From: Cercis canadensis
Lineage: Eukaryota; Streptophyta; Magnoliopsida; Fabales; Fabaceae
Assembly: GCA_003255065.1 (NCBI GenBank)
Contig: QAOA01003028.1
Span: forward strand, 153,056 to 217,055
Direction of reading: 5' to 3'
Length of the DNA stretch: 64,000 bases
Both the position numbers and the translations under genes were made by a program. Each line of letters opens with the position of its first letter. Position 1 is the first letter of the stretch. The notes beneath the pieces were generated by a model that worked only from the letters and a program-made list of their open reading frames with translations, searched no databases and was not told the DNA's origin. This document shows, one piece after another, positions 1 through 10,617 of the stretch.

Positions 1-295
1 GAAAGTGACGAGAGTGAAATTGATGATATTAAGACATGACACTTTAATGATATTCTTGCTTCCCCTCAAACTGAGATTGTGCCTGAAATTGCAGGAGCTG
101 TGCAACCGAGGGTTACTCTTATGCATGATCTGTTATAAACAGCAATGCAAATTCATAATTTCTAACATAGTGTTTTGAGGTTTTGCTGTATTTTGAGGTA
201 ACTTGTTTTTGATAATGAAGCAATATTACATTCAAGATATCACCATTATCATATTTTCCCAACACCAATGGTATGCCACCTCTTTTTCTTCTTTT
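1..295. other. Unassigned left edge
   Basis: AT-rich sequence at the window edge. I see no conserved domain, splice-supported exon or clear repeat before the LINE fragment that starts near 296. Confidence 0.4.
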
Positions 296-700
296 ATTTT
301 GAAGTATTGGACTGTTGTGGTGGAGATATATTGTGAGTTCCATGCTGAGCTTCTTGAATTGCAGTACATTTTTTCTTCAAAAGTAAATTATACTCATATT
401 GTCATAATTCCAGAAATTAAAAATTCCAATAATATCACACAATTTAAGCCTATTAATTTGTCTAATATTCTATATAAGGTAATATCTAAGGTTCAAGCTA
501 ATATGTTAAAATATATTTTGCCTCATATTAATTATTTCAAAATTCCAAAATGCTTTGGTCTCATGAGGACAAATTACTATCAATATTTTGGTTGCATATG
601 AGATGTTGCATACTATAAAAATAAAAAATAAATAAATAAATAAAAAGGCTGGAATCGAATTATATTCCATTAAGTCTGCATATGAGTAAGGCTTCTGATA
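296..700 (+). mobile_element. LINE (L1-type) reverse-transcriptase fragment
   Basis: The + strand translation contains the start of a plant L1 reverse transcriptase: a tyrosine-tryptophan block (about 305-330), then HIVIIPEIKN, ITQFKPINLSNILYKVISK and a leucine-rich tail, matching the usual ..IPKTKNP..FRPISLCNVLYKIISK.. pattern. After about 575 it continues in another frame with a remnant of the ..NILVAYEMLH.. and ..MSKAYD.. motifs, ending near 700. No endonuclease or ORF1 is present. The family assignment is firm; the exact ends are not. The same RT region is better preserved in the LINE at 60-64 kb. Confidence 0.7.
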
Positions 701-1340
701 TCGGCTAAAGGTAAGAGAAAACTAGTAAATGAACTATCTGAACTAAAAAAAAGTCAAAAGCCAAGAAAAGAAAAATGCTTTGATCCTAATTTCGTTACTT
801 TTTTAGTAGAAGGTAGTAGAAATCAGATTATTAAAAAGATGACGGTATTATTAAACATCGAGAGTAAGCTCAAAACTTTTGAAGAAGCAATGTCTTTTAG
901 AGATGCAACTTTCTAGAAAGAAATTGTGAATGATGAAATAGACTCAATAATGTCTAATAATACTTGGGTCTTGGTTAACTTACCACCTGGCTCAAATATA
1001 ATTCTGATGGTACATTGCAAACCTTTAAAGCAAGACTAGTTGCAAAATGTTTTACTTAAAAGAAAGACTTAGATTATTTTGATACCTATGTTCCAGTTGC
1101 TATAATAACATCTATTAGAATTCTTTTTACTTTGGCATCTATATATAAATTGCATGTACTTCAAATAGATGTTAAAATAACATTTTTAAATGGTGATTTA
1201 AAGGAAGAAGTTTCCATGCAGCAAACATATTACTAACAATATTTTTGTTGCACATGAGATGTTTCATACTATAAAAAATAAATGGGCTGGAAATCGAATT
1301 ATATTACATTAAGCCTGCATATGAGTAAGGCCTATCACTG
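575..1340 (+). repeat. Direct repeat of LINE sequence flanking a copia fossil
   Basis: A stretch of about 110-120 bp at roughly 575-695 recurs at roughly 1228-1340 in the same orientation. Both copies carry the LINE segment around the VAYEMLH and SKAYD motifs. The copia-type fossil lies between them. The pattern fits either a local duplication associated with the insertion or a template switch. Confidence 0.6.
715..1225 (+). mobile_element. Fossil copia-type retroelement fragment
   Basis: Translation of the + strand recovers the region just before and at the start of a Ty1/copia reverse transcriptase (a ..WVLV..LPPG.. block, a block resembling ..KARLVAKGFTQ.., and one resembling ..DVKTAFLNGDL..). 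Only this part of the pol gene is present, no LTRs are visible, and it is clearly broken and old. It sits within LINE sequence. Confidence 0.75.
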
Positions 1341-1379
1341 TATTGAGTGATCTCATAAAGTTAAAAAAATCGCTTTGTT

Positions 1380-1575
1380 TCTTGTTTGAACCTTGATCCA
1401 GCTCCAACACCCAAAACTATGTCTATCCAACTGGGTATGGCTGTGAAAAGCCCAACCAGAAAAGCAGCTCCAAACAGCAGTGATTCCATGGATTTCTTAG
1501 AAAGTTTGCTCCTTTTCCTTCTTTCATTGTCGTTCAGCCTTTTTGTTATTGAAACCTTCTCATCAAAAGCATTCA
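1380..1575 (-). pseudogene. Unrecognised coding-like fragment with one hydrophobic segment
   Basis: The minus strand encodes a basic stretch (RRKRSKLSKKSM) followed by a hydrophobic stretch (ESLLFGAAFLVGLFTAIPSW) that could be one membrane segment. The reading frame begins after a plausible acceptor (pyrimidine-rich then ..ACAAAG) and ends without a convincing donor. Composition is less AT-rich than its surroundings. I do not recognise the family. It could be an exon remnant of a host gene or chance coding-like sequence. Confidence 0.25.
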
Positions 1576-1599
1576 TTCCCTTTGTCAATACAAATAAAA

Positions 1600-2950
1600 T
1601 AAACCCATTACCTCATTCTACAGAAAGAATCTTAAACCTAATCAGTTAAGAAGGATGGTACTGCTCCGAAAGAGTATAGGAGAGACACTTTTAGAGGATA
1701 AATATACAGAATGTTAATGTATTCGACTTGGGACTGTGCTCAAGATTCAATAACGGCTAGCTTAAGAAGTGTCATTTTTGCTGTTTTCAACTTGAGACTT
1801 TTTACATCAATTAAACTTCCTTAGTATTGTTAACAAAAGCATTTTTTTTAAGGTGAACATTATTGGACCCCCTCTTACAAGGAGGTAATGCTATTTCCAA
1901 TTAGTTTGGTGAGTTTGGATGGGACTCATACAGTAATTTTTGTGTCATTGTGAATATTTCGAAAAACTAAATCACTTAGTATATACTAAAACAATTAGTT
2001 CTTTATAAAATTCAAAAACGACACGATATAGAAAAATGTACCAAAAAATATATTTGAAATCTATCAATTTTCTTTGACCATATTAAACTTAAATTATGTC
2101 ATCAACTGTTTTAATATTTCAATGACACGGATGAGTCGACTTTTTAATATCTTCGTAATAACATTAAAATCACGCTGAGTTTCATTAAAACCCACCCAAA
2201 ACTCCTTTCAGAGAGAGAGAGAGAGAATAGTGCTACCCCTCTTAGAAAAGCTATATAACAAAAGATAGCATATTTCTTCCATAATTTAACCCCATCTAAT
2301 CCTAATAGTAGTGAGATTTCAATCTAGGATCACTGTTAAAAAAAAAAACTCAGTATTCAACTCCTGGGTGTCTCTTTGGACAAAGTGGTAGCTAGGCAGA
2401 AAAGCTTTGTAGACATGCACTTTTTATGATTTCCTTGACAAATTAAGCTTTGAAACTATTGGGTGTGTTCGATTACAAATCGCAAATAATTGAAGTCATT
2501 TGCACGAAATCTACTAACTTGTGACTTAATCGTCAAATCACTTCTAGACTCACCAAGACAAGGAATTAAATGCTCTCATTGCACGTTAATTAGAAGTTTT
2601 GTTTGAGAATAGAAACAAGATTCCACAAAAGTTCCACCAAGACGTACGTACACCAGATTATGTTTCAACTCTTAATTTGATGATTTCACATTTTAGATCT
2701 AATAAGACACCTTTTGACTCTAAAAATAAGGAGTCTGTACATAAACTATAATTATAAGTTTAACTCAAAACTATTACTGGTGTACTGTAATTTAATTTGA
2801 TTTCCAAATTTATAAACATTATCATAATAACATATATAATCTTTAACCTAAATATTATTCTAGCTCTAGCTAACACAAAGAAGAAAGTAAAATCCTAAAG
2901 TATCCCAAACTAATCTACACAAATTAAACTGTTTCTACCCTAAAAGAAAT
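1600..2950. other. Intergenic, no gene seen
   Basis: AT-rich, with a short GA run near 2213-2226. No coding exon or RNA gene was found. Confidence 0.5.
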
Positions 2951-2952
2951 AA

Positions 2953-3371
2953 TTGTATATATAATGTTTCTCAATATAATCTCATTTCCACCTATTTCAT
3001 GAACTGAAATACATTATCGACTCGATTTTTTTGGGTTAAAATTCAAAGGCCCAACCCAACTCTAAATGCAGATTATACAGGCTAGCATGTCGAATTAGAC
3101 CTATTTTTTCAGCTCTAAAAAAAATGATTGTATATATACTGTTTCTCAATATAATCTCATTCCCACTTATTTCATGAACTGAAATACATTATCGACTCGA
3201 TATTTTGGGTTAAAATTCAAAGGTCCAACCCAACTCTAAATGCGGATTATACAAACTAGCATGTCGAACTATACCTATTTTCTCAGCTCTAAGAAGAAAT
3301 AATTGTATATATACTAATGTTTCTCAATATAATCACATCCCCACCTATTTCATGAACTGGAATACATTATA
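2953..3371. repeat. Tandem repeat, period 175 bp, about 2.4 copies
   Basis: Units start at 2953, 3128 and 3303, each with TTGTATATATA followed by GTTTCTCAATATAATC. The third unit stops near 3371. Copies differ by scattered substitutions and small indels. The 175-bp period is close to typical plant satellite or nucleosome-length units, but only a short array is present. Confidence 0.9.
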
Positions 3372-4123
3372 AAAGACTGTTTCATGTTTTTCTTTCAGAG
3401 AATCAAGTTTATGATTGACATGTATACTACTTGCTCTTGGACTAATAATGGTAACATTAATAAAAGTGAATGGAATCTAGAAAGAGATGTATGGTGTCTT
3501 TTCTTTTGTATTTTGTTACTTAGCGATTAGCAAGCCATGTTGGTATCACATCGATCTTGCACTACACATGCAAGAGCATATGCCAGCTTTTTTATCACCT
3601 TTTTCTCTCTGATATCTATCTATTCTACCCTTTTCAGAAGATGGTAACTGAGCCTCAAGAATATACTAAAAGATTGATAAGATATTTAGTAGGGCATGCA
3701 ACTTTTGTGTTTGCATAGAAATGTGACTAAAACAACAATCATATGGATATATATTAAGTCCTTGACAACACATTTGATACCTCAATGAGCTAAGAGTTGA
3801 AGATGGGTTTATTTAAATTTAAGTGGGTTTTTCAATAACATTATAAAAAGTTGATTTGGCACTTGATCAACCTGAAATTATAATGAGACGTAAATAAAAT
3901 TAATTTTAAGGCTTTTAGGGGGACCATATAATTATATAGCCCCTTTACTGGTCCCCCTCTAATTCTGCTTTGATTGAAATTATTATTAAGTTATAATAAA
4001 GGACAAACTCTAATATTGAATATGAGAAAGGAAGAGGAAGAGAGAGAAAGAGCATTTGTTGTGTCGGTGAGTCCAGAAGTGATTTTGTGGAAATCACTTG
4101 TTAATTATGTGTGATTTTTATAA

Positions 4124-4323
4124 GAGTTAAATACATTTTTTGTTTTTAAATTATTTTTAAATATTATTTTAGTCTTTAATTTATTATAATATCACTTTAA
4201 TAATTAAATAATTACTATACTCACTAAATTAGTCCTTTAGTCACTTTTGGCAGATATAGTGATTATTTGAGAATTAAAATAATATTTAATAAATAATTCA
4301 AAAACAAAAAATGTATTTTATTC
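4124..4323. mobile_element. Mutator-type foldback MITE, 200 bp
   Basis: Left end GAGTTAAATACATTTTTTG is an inverted repeat of the right end ..GTATTTTATTC, with similarity extending about 80 bp inward. It is flanked by a direct repeat TTTTATAA at 4116-4123 and 4324-4331. The visible duplication is 8 bp (a ninth base mismatches). The termini resemble the GAGTAAA.. ends of the MITEs at 10240, 13529 and 37996, so I group it with them. It has no coding capacity. Confidence 0.7.
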
Positions 4324-4331
4324 TTTTATAA

Positions 4332-6726
4332 TTGAACACACCTTGTAAATTCAAGGCTTTTTTACCTTTCACTTTGTTTTTAAGAAGAAATTCTAATAGT
4401 GGAACATTAAACCCTTTTTGGTGCATATCTCAAATTTTAATTTTATTGAGATTAGGTGAAGTAAAATTATAAAAAAGAAATATAATACTCTTATTATATA
4501 GTCTTCAGTTCTGATTGATAAATAAATAAATAAATAAAAATTTCTCATGTAAGTCTATTATTAAATTTTTGGGTGATGTGGTTTATATTTTCTTTGGCCA
4601 TGATGTCAGTCCCATGTTGAAAACAGGAAAAATGACATCTGATTGATGTGCTATCTTGCTGTCTTTAGTTTTTAAAGACAAACATACCCTACAGAGATAA
4701 AGTATATACGCAAATTTTAAAATTGAATTTAGTATATTATTTTTTGAGAAATTATTTTATAAGAACTCAAATTAAAAGAATTATATCTAGATCTCAAATA
4801 TATACCATATTCTAATTTAGCCCCACTTATACATACATAGACAATTTCAGTATTTTACTCCATTATATACATATTGTATGCACCCTAATAATTATTTTAA
4901 TTTTAGTTCTTAAATAATAATTCTTTCATTATCTTTTTCACTCTTAACTTGAAAAAGGGTCACCGAAAAATTCTGCACAAAAGTGATGTTAGAAAATATG
5001 GTATAAAGTGGCATTAAAAATATATTTAAAAAAAAGAGGTGTTGAAAAAGAAATAGTATAGCACTCAAAAAATAAATAAAGAAAGAAAGTGGCATAAAAA
5101 TAAAAGAAAGAAGGTCTAAAAATATAAGTGGCATTCAAAAACAAAAGGCTTAAATACACTTTGCATCCCTCTAATTTGTTAAAAATTGCCAATTTAATCA
5201 TCCACTTTTCAATTTTATTAATCAAGTCCCCTAAATCTACGGAGTTGTAATTGGATGGAATAGAAATGAAATGGGCAAGAATGAAATATTCCAGAGTTTT
5301 ATAGCTTTATGAAAGTAATGTGGAATAGAATTAAAATAGTTAATAAATGACATAAATATTTCTTAGGGACTTGTTATTTTCACACTCAATTTTGCTAATA
5401 TCATATCTTATTTAATTTTTAAATATAATATAGACTAATTTATCCTTATTTAATAGAGAAATGTTTTAGTCAAAGTTAAAAAAATTTCATATTAATTGAA
5501 GGTAATATAGTCTATATCATATTTAGACATTAAATAAGATATAGAAATAGCAACTCCCTATTTCTTATTAGAAAGATAGTTTTGCAGGTGTTAGATAAAT
5601 TGTGTTTAATAAGGCTAGTTTAGGTCATTTTATAAAAGTAATGATGATATGTTGAAAAAATAATGTATTAATTGCATGGAATGGAAAATTGATGTTCCTT
5701 CATCATGGCAGAGACTTTAGGTTCTTTCCATTTATCATGGGCATATGCTAGAATTCTCCATTTTTATTAGGTTTATTTTTGTCCAAAAATATATATAAAA
5801 AAAAAAAAAAGTACCACCTAAACCGTTTTGAGCTTTCATAGCCACTTATTTTTATAAGCTTCATTTCTTAGGTTGGGAAAATTAGCCAAAAATAACTTAT
5901 TTGGTGCCATAAGTTAATACTATAAACTAATTATCCAACAACTACAAAACTATTTTATATAAGCGCTTAAAATTTAAAAAAAAAAATCCCAAATAAATTG
6001 CATATATACAAATTTATCAAAAAAAAAAAACCCAAATAAATTGCATATATACAAATTTATCCAAACAGGGCCTATACTGGGTGATAGAATTTGAATTCAC
6101 AAGCCCCAATTAAATTTTTTTGTCAAACACTCATGTTCTCTTATATTACAAGTTTTGTATAGATGTATGGATAAGCATATATAGTATAACTAGTCTAAGA
6201 ATCTCTCAAAGAGGTTAAAGTCTTAAGTTTGAATTTCATTTTCAATATCCTTAATTAGAAAATCTAACTTTACCTATCTATGACAAAAAAAAATTGTGAC
6301 CATTATTTTTTTATTTTAAAAAAAGGAGATATTATGCTATCTTTTTTTTTTTCTTTAATAAAGGGCATTTGGATAAATTCATAAATAGTGGGAAGACCAT
6401 TGGTTTGCTAATGTCTCCTACAGGTATCATATCATTTTCAATGCAAAAATATCCATTGACTTTAGAAATGAAAAGTTAGGGGAAGCCATGAGTCATTTGC
6501 CCAAATTTCAGGGGTGGTTAATGTAACATTTTCAAAATAGAGTAAACTTATTTTTTATTCTTAAAAGATATAGAATAATCAATTTTATTCTTAAAAAAAA
6601 AATTGTCACTTTAATTTTTGAAAAATAATTTTATCCATCGATCAAAATAGTTTCCCCAACTTTCACCTGTTAAGCTTTTCACATTGACATTTAATATATC
6701 ACGTGAAAGGTCCTATCAACTCTCAC
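4332..6726. other. Intergenic AT-rich sequence
   Basis: No gene seen. Open frames at 4910-5225 on the minus strand are low-complexity Phe/Leu-rich translations of A-rich DNA. A two-copy tandem duplication lies at about 5988-6065. Confidence 0.5.
5988..6065. repeat. Two-copy tandem duplication, about 46 bp
   Basis: The segment AATAAATTGCATATATACAA plus ATTTATC and an A-run occurs twice in succession, with one copy near 5990-6020 and the second near 6033-6062. Confidence 0.75.
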
Positions 6727-6729
6727 TAA

Positions 6730-7187
6730 GGGTTTGTTTGGAAGTTAAAATTGAGGAAAAATGAGAGAAAAATAAATGAGTAAATGTATCCATCTTCTTA
6801 TTTGTGAGTTCAAGATTAAAAAAGAAAAAAAAAAAATAAGGGATAACCTCAAATCTCTACATTCATTTTTTGCCTTCACTTTTGTGTTTCTTCAATTTGA
6901 GGAATTTAGAGAGAAAAAAATAATAGTTTATTATTATACTTCTATTTATTTTTTCAAATTCTTTTTTAAACGCTATTTAGATAATATTATTAAATCTTAT
7001 ATTAAATATATTTACTTTATAAATAAAAAAGAAATTTGTAAAATTATAATTTTTTTCTCTTCTTTTATTCATTTTAATCATTTAAACAAATAAAAGAAAA
7101 ACTCATCCATTTCCCTTCCCTTTCTTTCTCTCTCTTTCCTCTCCTCTCCTCTCATTCCATTTCCTCTCACTTCAAACTATAAGAACC
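6730..7187. mobile_element. Tourist-like (PIF/Harbinger) MITE, copy 1
   Basis: Left end GGGTTTGTTTGGAAGTTAAA and right end RC GGTTCTTATAGTTTGAAGTG are diverged inverted repeats, with TAA on both sides (6727-6729, 7188-7190), the target duplication expected of PIF/Harbinger. Purine-rich (GGAGAGGA) subterminal tracts and internal sequence are shared with the copies at 8687 and 38022. The open frame inside is not coding. Confidence 0.65.
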
Positions 7188-7190
7188 TAA

Positions 7191-8683
7191 GAAAAATTAT
7201 TAAATGATGTAAATCATCAAGTCTTATACGTGATAAATCTAGTACAAGTGAATTCCCATCGTGTATTGGTTTAGACAAAGAATATCCTATGGATTACTTC
7301 CACTTCTTGTATTTCAACCACCTTTCTTGACCGCCACAAATGCGCCCACAAATTTCTGCACAGTTCCTATCCTAACAAGACAAGACCTTAGCTCATCGTT
7401 ATCTAGCAATTCTATCAATTGCGGCTATGACTCAGTACTTTGATAATAGTAATGTTATTTTTCACTTTCTCATTTCTTTCTTTATTTTTATGGCCCATTT
7501 TACAATACTCATTGATAAAAATGGGTACTGGTGTAAAGATTTTTTATGAACATTAAATTTTTATTTAATGATCCAAATTGTGTTTAGTGCTACTTGAAGA
7601 ACCAGTTTTAAGAAATACAACAATATAACTCAATATTTTTATAAAATTATGCAACAGTCACGCATCTTAAGCCATTTGAAACTTACCAAATTTGAATGTC
7701 ATCGCTGGAGGAGCTGTGAGGATGGGGAGGGGGCAGGGCTGGGTGACACAGAGAACACAGAACACGAGAGAAGAGAAATACGAACACATGTAAATACATA
7801 AATTTTTTGGAGCCAAAATATAATTAGTCGTTTATAGTTAATATTCAGTCATCAAATCTAAAACAATCTCAACCATTAATTAGCCTTTACAACTGTACCC
7901 ATTTTCATCAATGGGTATAGACTTGGCCTATTTTTATTAGGTTAATTTAAGTTATATAAATTAAAATTAGACTCACTCAAACTTAAATTAGATCTATTTT
8001 AATTTTTTTTGTACGATTCAGATTTCATACCAATCTTTTTAGTGATGGGATAAATATTTCTCCTTAAACATAGAGCCTACTATAGTTTGAGACATCATAC
8101 ATGCATTAAATTAAAAGTGATTTTTATACCATTAAATATATGAGTAAGAATCATATATATGAGACATCATATATATGAGTAAGAATCCACTTATACCATT
8201 AAATAATTCCTTGTAAGAAAGTGATTTTTATAGATTTAACCATTAAATTAAAAGTTCTTATGATGTGGGTTATGTTCATAAAATTTCAGAAAACTTGAGA
8301 ATTAATTAATCAGTTGGATTATCTTATTTTAATGGATAATAAAATTTTAAAATATATATAAATAAATATCATAAGTTAGATTAAGTACATATATCTAAAA
8401 TTTGACATGTATAATAACATCACAATATCACATGATTCAACGAATGGATCGATGAAATCTATATTCTAAAAGAAAAAAATTATTTAAAGGTAACTAAACC
8501 TTACCTTATTATAGGGGAAAATATCTGAACTAAGATCCTTTTAAACGTAACCCATATATGAACTATATATGAACATTTTAAACACTCAAGTATCTTATAC
8601 CCCTATATTTTATATCTATGCACCTACAATATCAAAAAAAGAAAAAAAAGACATCAATGTGCCAAACCACCTCCTAAAGTGCT
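7191..8683. other. Intergenic, no gene seen
   Basis: AT-rich. The small open frame at 7261-7443 has no recognisable domain. A short local duplication around ATATATGAGTAAGAATC occurs at about 8138-8200. Confidence 0.45.
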
Positions 8684-8686
8684 TAA

Positions 8687-9166
8687 GGCTTTGTTTGAGA
8701 GTTTTTTTGGAGGGGAGAGGAGAGGAGAGGGAGGGAAAGGAAGGGGGGGGGGTTTCCTNTCCTCTCCTTTGTTTGGATAATTAAAATGAGGAAAATGAAA
8801 GGAAAGGGAAGGAAAAATCTTATTATAAAATATTTTTACTAGTTTACCTTTTATTATCTTTTCACTCTTNTTAAAATATAAATATTTAATATAAAATTAA
8901 GTAATATAATACACTTATTTCTTAATAAATGGGTGAAAAATATTTAAAAAAATAAAAAGGTATAATAGTCATTTTAACATATTTCCTTTCCAAACCCCTC
9001 AATTTAGAGGAACATAAAAATGGACTAAAAGAAGAGTGTCGGGGTTGCATCTTATCCACCAATCTCCTCTCATTTTTTAAGATAAATCTTCCAAACAAGA
9101 TAGAGGGAAGCTTTATTGCTCCCATCTCATTTCCTTTCTCCTCCAAAGTAACTCTCAAACAAACCC
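8687..9166. mobile_element. Tourist-like (PIF/Harbinger) MITE, copy 2
   Basis: Ends GGCTTTGTTTGAGAGTT and the complement of AACTCTCAAACAAACCC form terminal inverted repeats, flanked by TAA at 8684-8686 and 9167-9169. The 480-bp length and internal block (..AACCCCTCAATTTAGAGG..) match the family. Two ambiguous bases (N at 8759 and 8870) lie in it, the first in a G-rich homopolymer. Confidence 0.8.
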
Positions 9167-9454
9167 TAAATCACGTTTGACATTTGCTCTACCATCATAT
9201 TGTCATCTTGTTAATTTTTCAATGCATGAATTTGCAGGTGGAGCCCAAGCGACGAAAGAGATGACCATTATGTAGCTTCGACCAGAGGCTATGAACAATG
9301 TTATGTATTTGACTCANGGATATAATTAAATTTTTTAATTAGAAATATAAAAAAATTACAATTTAAACATAAAACTTCAAGTTTTTTGCTTTCTTTTCTT
9401 ATCCAACAATTCAATTGTGGTAGACAGTATGAGTAAATTAGTAAATTAATTCTC

Positions 9455-9640
9455 TATCCCTTCAAACCCCCCAATTTGGGGGGTTGAAATTTGTGAATGA
9501 AAAAAGGAGTGCAAGGGTCAAAGTTTAACCTTTGGTCTCCTTCCCTTTTCAAACTTAAAACTCCCAAACAAGGGAGTGGACTCTCTCATTCCTCTCCTCT
9601 CCTCTTTTTTTCCCTTCCAAAAGAACTCCCAAACATACCC
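9455..9640. mobile_element. Tourist-like MITE, copy 3, right half only
   Basis: Sequence from the internal AACCCCCCAATTTGG block to the terminal ..AACTCCCAAACATACCC matches the right half of the copy at 38022-38476 in order and spacing, followed by TAA at 9641-9643. The left half is not found upstream, so this copy is truncated, only about 290 bp from copy 2. Confidence 0.7.
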
Positions 9641-10239
9641 TAAATGGTGTAGCTTTAATTTGGGTCCCTATTTACTTTCTCTGCTTATAATATTAGTTTC
9701 CCTATTCAGAAAAAATATAATTAATTTCCTTGCTAAGAAACAGTGACTTGACCAAATAGAATGGAGGTCTTGCAATAGTTGCATCCAATATCAAATATAG
9801 ATAAAATATTTATGGCTACTATTAATTGCTTCAATTGTTGGAAAAGAATTGCTCCAATCCAATGCAATGCAACCCCAGCACATGGTGTTATCTCTTTCCA
9901 TAGATTGTAACATGACCTATTAGTATTGGGGGATACTTGAAAATTCAAGCAGCCTATGGACATATCCACTAAACATGTCTTTTTAATAATGCAATCTAAC
10001 AAACAAAGGGAACTAAAAAAAAGTAGAAGAAAAGGAAGAGAGAGGATAGGTAAATCAAAGACATGTTGTTTATGTTTTCCTAGACATAAACCTTAGCTGT
10101 TAAGAAACCCGGTTACCTAAAGTATTACTAAAATAGGCAAATGTGGATTTAGAATACTTTTCTAAATTGATTCAGTTTGTTATTTATTAACTTAAAATTC
10201 TGAAGTACTTACGCTCGCATATCTTTTATTTTGAAACTA

Positions 10240-10608
10240 GAGTAAAACTCTTTTTTAGTCCTTGAAAAGTGTAGTTACTGACAAATTCGTCCTCTAAAAA
10301 TTTTCGGTAACAAATTGGTCATTGAATTATTATTTCGCTGACAAATTAGTCCTCTGGTAGGCAAGATCAGTGAAAAGAAAATGAGGACTTGAAATGAGAA
10401 AATGAGGGCTTAAACATAACTAGGCAAGATCAATGAAAGAAATTTAGGAAATGAGTCTGCAAGAGTCCAGAACTTTTCTCATTAAAGCACCGGATGACTA
10501 ATTTGTTAGATGGAATAATAATTCAATGACCAATTTGTCATCGAAAATTTTTGGAGGACGAATTTGTCAGTAGCTGCATTTTTTAAGAACTAAAAATGAG
10601 TTTTACTC
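10240..10608. mobile_element. Mutator-type MITE (GAGTAAAAC family), copy 1
   Basis: The 369-bp element has terminal inverted repeats starting GAGTAAAACTC and extending about 100 bp (..TTAGTCCTTGAAAA..GACAAATTCGTCCTC..). It is bounded by a perfect 9-bp direct repeat TTGAAACTA at 10231-10239 and 10609-10617. A 9-bp duplication is the mark of Mutator-type transposition. No ORF. Confidence 0.9.
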
Positions 10609-10617
10609 TTGAAACTA

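Noticed and set aside
4910-5225. Overlapping minus-strand open frames rich in Phe and Leu
   Set aside because: Translations of A-rich DNA without domain or splice support.
9733-10002. 89-codon minus-strand frame
   Set aside because: Cysteine-rich but matches no family I know and lacks exon signals; left unannotated.
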